Below are positions 59,247 through 64,000 of a stretch of 64,000 bases of DNA, piece by piece. The notes beneath the pieces are model-generated. The model did no database searches. It saw only the letters and a list, made by a program, of their open reading frames with translations, and was not told where the DNA came from. Made by a program: the position numbers and the translations under genes. Source of the stretch: Calamus simplicifolius (Eukaryota > Streptophyta > Magnoliopsida > Arecales > Arecaceae); NCBI GenBank assembly GCA_900491605.1, contig UESW01000045.1:62001-126000 (forward strand), written 5' to 3'. Within the stretch, counting starts at the first letter, position 1. The number at the start of each line of letters is the position of its first letter.

Positions 59247-60110
59247 TAGGGCTGCAACTCAGGTGGACTGGGTCAGGCTGAGGGTGAACCCAAAACAACT
59301 CAACCTCTATATCTCCAACACTGAACCAACCCAACCCAGCCATGTGTTGAGACTTCTATAACCCATTTCAACCCAACCCTATCTTAAGCAAAAATCAAGC
59401 TGGATTGGTATAGTCAGATCAGGGTGAGTTGTGTCACATTAATTGAGTTAGATCCAGTAGAATACAAATTTTAAATTAGGGGAAAGGTTTAGGATGCTAT
59501 TGTTGGATTAGTATCTACTAGACAGAGGCTTCATACTTTCATCAATTTTGATGGCACACTTGTATACAATTTAACAAACTCCGCCAAGGCTGCAAGCCCG
59601 GGTAAAGAAGGAGGGTTGCACAGCCAGCATAAAACTCCATCAGATCTCCTAAAATATGAATCTACTTCTATATAATTTAACAGGGCTAAAAATATAATTA
59701 TACAAACATACAAGCGAGGTTTTCATTACCACTAGAATATAACAGTGCAAACAGTACCGTACCATTCCAGTAGGTTTTTGGCGGTTGGCACCAGTACACA
59801 CTACACAGTATGTTGGTATGGGACAATGTGTAATGTTTTTAGTACCCAGTACTGTATGTTCCAGCAAATAACTGATGAGAGATTTGACAACAGTTTTTGA
59901 AACCTCGCATATAAATAATCCATTTAATCCATATGAACAAAAATACTTAATGGAAGCATAAATATGGATGACGGTTCGATTGGGTTATGTCAGGTTGGAT
60001 CAGCAAGAGTTTGGGTTGGGTTGAAGGTTAAACCCACCACAACCTTAGTTGAGGTTGGCTAGGGAGAAGGGGGGTTGTTTCAGGTTGACCCTGACGAAGT
60101 TGCATCCCCA
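59247..60110. repeat. Possible inverted-repeat (MITE-like) element
   Basis: The left end TAGGGCTGCAACTC and the right end AAGTTGCATCCCC are imperfect inverted repeats, and both flanks go on into complementary GGTTGGG / CCCAACC-rich blocks. No clear target duplication was found. Confidence 0.4.
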
Positions 60111-62959
60111 GTTGACTGACAATTCCTATGAGTTGTAACATGTTAAGCAACAGTTACTAGCATTTTCTCTCTTAAATGTGCTGTATTTCTCTGGACTGGC
60201 AGCAAAACAAGGGCATGTCAAACATTTATTTATACACCAAGTGAGAATCTTCCTAAGATTGGTTCCCCATTATTAGCATACTGCTGCTCTAAAATATCAT
60301 TGAGTTATGACCGGTGTTGTTAAAGCTGCTAACCTAGGTCCCCATGGCATAGTCACTTAAAACTTCCAGACCATGGTATGCTGAACTAGTTTATATCGAG
60401 TGTACTGAACTATATCAATAATAAACTGGTAGAGATATGGGGGTGTCCTGAGTATTGGCATGTTGAATCAACTCTCACCCCAAGCAAACCAACACTGTAC
60501 CATGACAGTACCTCTGAGCAAACCAACAATGTACAATGACAGTACCAGCACACATCTGGTACTAAGATTCCAGACCTTGCCTAAGACCTACTTTTGCCCC
60601 TTCATTTCTCTGTTCTAGAAACCAAGTGGCAAATGTTTGTGCTTGCTACCCACCCGGGTGACTTTTTTTTGCTGATTGTGTCATGGTCCTCCAGCTAGCA
60701 GATTACTTCTATTGCTTCCTCACCCTCCTTCATTCTATAGGCATCAGGTGGCAAGTTAAGGCCCAAGAGGCAGTAGGCAGCTGATTGAAGACATATAAAA
60801 TGAAAAAATATATATTATACATAAGCATATGTATGAACTCCTGAGGGCGTGTAGGCTTTTCCTCCCTATGCAGTAACCTAGGCACCCACCAGGCCACAGA
60901 AAGGGCTCCACCAACTTGTCCCACCTAGGTTTTTCCACAAACTTGGTAATAAGAATAGTTTCAATATCGATCTCATAGAACAATGCAGTAATTTATGTCC
61001 TTTGGGAAAAAGAAGTGATCATATCTTCAGAAGAGTCAGAATTAGAAAGCAATTTTTGGCTAGAAAAGAGTAAAAATTCTTGATCATTTATTTGATTACA
61101 ATAATGCAAGGATTGACTTAAAGTTAAAAGCAATGTTCACAATCTCGATCCTATGAATTGTACCAATCAGGTACCTATACAGCACAGTACCAAGCTGAAA
61201 CATACTCAATACACGGACGCACACCAACTCAATACCGATTCACTGTTTTTGCCTTTTTTTCTTTTTCTTTTTTTTTATTTTTAAGATTATTTTGAGATTT
61301 ATATATCTTTAGATTATAATTTTAAGGGCATTTTAGTGTTATTTTATTTCACATTGCCCTTTAAAGACAGAATTATGGCTTAATGGATGTAATTCTATTT
61401 ATCAAATTTAGATTTGTAATAATCAAATATAGACAATGTATACTTTTAAGCTTGAAATACGTGTATCAAATTGATTCAAATCACAAAATACATAACAACA
61501 TCTAGTCCATTGTAGAGGTTTTATGCCACTTACAGACATTAGATCTTTTCCATTGTCAAGACATAAAGGTCGATAATAACAAGATAAGGAACTAAGGTGA
61601 ATGCAAGTAAAGATTCTATGGAAGGTTTAATTTTGAGAAAGAAAAATCATGCTAAAAATTGAATTGACACAGGATAATATTCTAGAACATTAATGTAGAT
61701 GGTTTGATCTTGTACACCAAAGAGAGAAGGCCTCTATAACGTAGATTTTAGCAATGAGTTTAAGGACTAACAGGAAGGCTCCATCACTTATGATGCACTT
61801 TATTTATAAAGTTTTCAAGAATGGTTGCTAGACCATATATTAAGTCGTGCTCATATCCTTGCTTCTCTTAATGCACTTTATTACAACTCTTTCGCCCAAA
61901 CATACAATAAGAGAATAGTTTGTGTGCAGCCACTTATCATTTACTCAATTTTTCCTGTTATCTTCATTGATCCTATATTTCCACGTTACTTAAGAAAGAT
62001 GTTTTTTTAGCGAGAAGATCACTTGATTTATCTTTATTATTTTCATGGTTTTGTTAGGAGTTTTACAACTCAATTAGCAGTCATCATCCTATTTCCAATT
62101 GTTTCTACGCTTAACATCAAATGTCTTCTTGTTGTACAACTCAAGCATATGAAAAATTAGTAATATGATCCTTTGATTAAAAAAATTAACAAACTACAAA
62201 ATCTCTTGGGGTATCATTGAGCCTGAAAAAATCTGTTGTCTACCCTTGACAACAGTGTTGAGCATATGGAATTAAAAATATGATATCTGGTTTAGACAAT
62301 TTTATGCCTTTTATGGTTTCATTGTTCTTTGAGCACATTTGCTACATACCTATGCATATCAGTGTCTGACCTAGTTTTCATCAGCTACATCTTTCCTTCC
62401 AAGTTTCAATAGTTATCATGTTAATTCTTGCTTTTGAACTTTTGTCACCATCTCCTTACATTTAACTCCACTGCTTTTATGTTCATCTCACGGATACGGA
62501 TAGGCTAAATTATCCCAAAATATAGCTGGACATGACAGCCAAATTTAGATAGGCTAACTTATGTTGACAATAGGTGAAGCTTGCACACAATGGTCTAGCA
62601 ATTTTCTCGCTTCTAGGCTCATGTTTACACTTCTCCATCTCTCTAAAATTGTCGCAGCCTGATTTACATTCAATATCTACTAGAAAGGCATTGGTCCAAC
62701 CAAACAATATTAGGATTTTCCTTAGCTTTCATTTTGTTTACGCAACCATTGTTCCCCCCAAGAGTTAGAACAATATAAAAGGATTCTAAGGTTCGTATGG
62801 CTAAAGTGAATTTTCTTCTTCAGATAATGTGTGAGAACTTGTCAAAACCAATTACCGTTCGTGAAAAGTATTTCTATTTGTTTATGGTTCAATTAAGCAG
62901 ACAAGGCTTAGATGGTGGTGAATTTTTTCACTTACAAGCATGTAGTAGGTTATAAAATG

Positions 62960-63136
62960 GCTATTAATGATGGGCCAAATAAGCCATCAGGGTTTGCAAT
63001 TGGATCAAGTGAAGGCTTGGGAAGCTTTGCCAGAGATCCTTGATCGGAACTTGATGCTGGTCAACACTATCATCTATTATGGCCACAGGTGAGTTAGAGC
63101 TTGGATTACTCCGTTCCATTCATTCTCTTCAACTAG
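62960..63136 (-). other. Weak candidate exon
   Basis: On the minus strand an ATG near 63136 opens MERSNPSSNSPVAIIDDSV; after a one-base shift the frame reads LAKLPKPSLDPIANPDGLFG to a stop. It has coding-like composition, but the family is unknown. The opposite strand also gives a plausible frame, so confidence is low. Confidence 0.2.
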
Positions 63137-63763
63137 TAGATAGGAAAGCTATGCGGTATAAATGAATCTAGTGCTTTGGTTAGGAAACAAATGTCTTCTT
63201 GCTGGTTTTGATCTTGATCTAGTTCTTGAACTAGTCTGATCTCTATTAAAAATCTAACCAAATTGAATCAGGATCAAATTTACAATTAAAAACAAAAGTT
63301 GGTGTACTAAGTTCTTGAAATCGGTTCAATCAGTGAAGCAAAGTTCAACAAAAGTAGTAAACCATTTTTTTTTAAAAAAAAGTTGGATTAAACTAAGCGT
63401 CAATTTATGATAAATTGAAATGGGCGGAGATAATTTGGGATAGGTTTGATCTAGTTAAACCCAACCTGAGTCCTAATTGCTAAGTGGGCTTGATTTAATC
63501 CTTTGAACCAACCTATTTCCTTGAACCAATAGATCTGAACCCAAAAAAAATGATTTCTAAATTAATTTTAGAAAATTTAGTATTTCAAGGCTTCAGCGGT
63601 TTAATTAAACCGTTAATCCAAACTTAATAACCCATTTAAATAAACCTAAACCAAGCGGTTATTTTTCTGATTTAGTTAACTAAGTTATCAATTTGATCTT
63701 CCTTCCACCGATCAATCCATACCTATTCTTGAAATATTAGATCTCAGTCCGAACCAATTTGTT

Positions 63764-64000
63764 TTACAATGATGGCTTAGGAATAAAGAGGGTTTTCAAG
63801 GGTTGATCCTCTATAAAAAGCCTAGAAACCGAACCAGTTTCTCCCCCATCTTCTTCTTCTTCTCCTCCTCCTTCGCTGCCTAGCCAAAGCCAAGGTCCCA
63901 AGTTCTCTCCATTTGTTGCCAGAGATTTCGCTGAAGCCCTGATGAAGCTTGGGACTTCACAATAGAAGTCATCCTCGCCAACGCTGGTGATTAACATCAT
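63764..64000 (-). other. Open frame at the right edge, unknown
   Basis: A 78-codon frame with a GGGEEEEDGGE tract, open to or beyond the window edge. Not recognised; a (TTC)n tract on the other strand explains the acidic run. Confidence 0.2.

Larger units (their letters stand above)
58900..63763. other. AT-rich intronic or upstream sequence
   Basis: No confident gene. Likely Midasin intron with further exons beyond the window, since the AAA part is missing. Contains a possible inverted-repeat element (59247-60110), a short tandem pair with GAGCAAACCAACA near 60480-60550, and a weak candidate exon at about 62960-63140. Confidence 0.4.

Overview
The window looks like chromosomal DNA of a flowering plant. 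Evidence: a multi-exon gene with GT-AG introns, several plant-type LTR retrotransposons primed by initiator tRNA-Met, a plant-only envelope-like/transposon ORF, and hAT and Ulp1-type transposon remnants. The species cannot be fixed from the sequence; a monocot is my suspicion only.

Layout. (1) 1-26,000 is mobile DNA. A decayed transposon-type Ulp1-like protease gene on the + strand (pieces at 742-1948, 12972-13383, 23858-24777) is split by two Sirevirus-like Copia elements. Sire-1 is at 1949-12966 (+, target duplication AGGAT) and Sire-2 at 13384-23852 (-, imperfect duplication AATCG/AATCC). Both carry a downstream envelope-like ORF, repeated polypurine motifs and arrays of short palindromes in their LTRs. 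A truncated hAT transposase (24778-25997, -) follows.

(2) 26416-58899 (- strand) is the C-terminal part of Midasin (MDN1/REA1), the giant AAA-ATPase of 60S ribosome assembly. I could place 30 exons (about 6.1 kb of coding sequence), from the linker through the acidic D/E-rich region to the C-terminal MIDAS (von Willebrand A-like) domain and stop codon. Three introns have each taken in an LTR retrotransposon, all antisense to the gene: Copia-A 27780-33084 (GAATG), Copia-B 35632-41307 (TCTAC), and a non-autonomous Ty3/gypsy element with gag only (TR-GAG type) at 49009-56674 (ATTAT). This Midasin copy has two in-frame stops in a conserved exon, several one-base frame breaks, a defective-looking splice donor, two GC-AG introns and a 135-bp tandem duplication inside an exon. 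Either it is a decaying copy or the assembly has many errors here; the substitution-type stops favour decay.

(3) 58900-64000 is intronic or upstream sequence. It is AT-rich, holds a possible inverted-repeat element and one weak candidate exon, and shows no confident gene.

The most unusual structure is the gag-only element. Its LTRs are largely minisatellite (a ~60-bp unit and a 23/31-bp unit) and differ in length (1,940 versus 2,470 bp) mainly through repeat number. Its internal region keeps gag, loses pol except for the last ~26 codons of integrase, and carries an eight-copy 141-bp tandem array before the 3' LTR. Single-base frame breaks are common in both the gene and the transposons, so base-level calls should be checked against reads.
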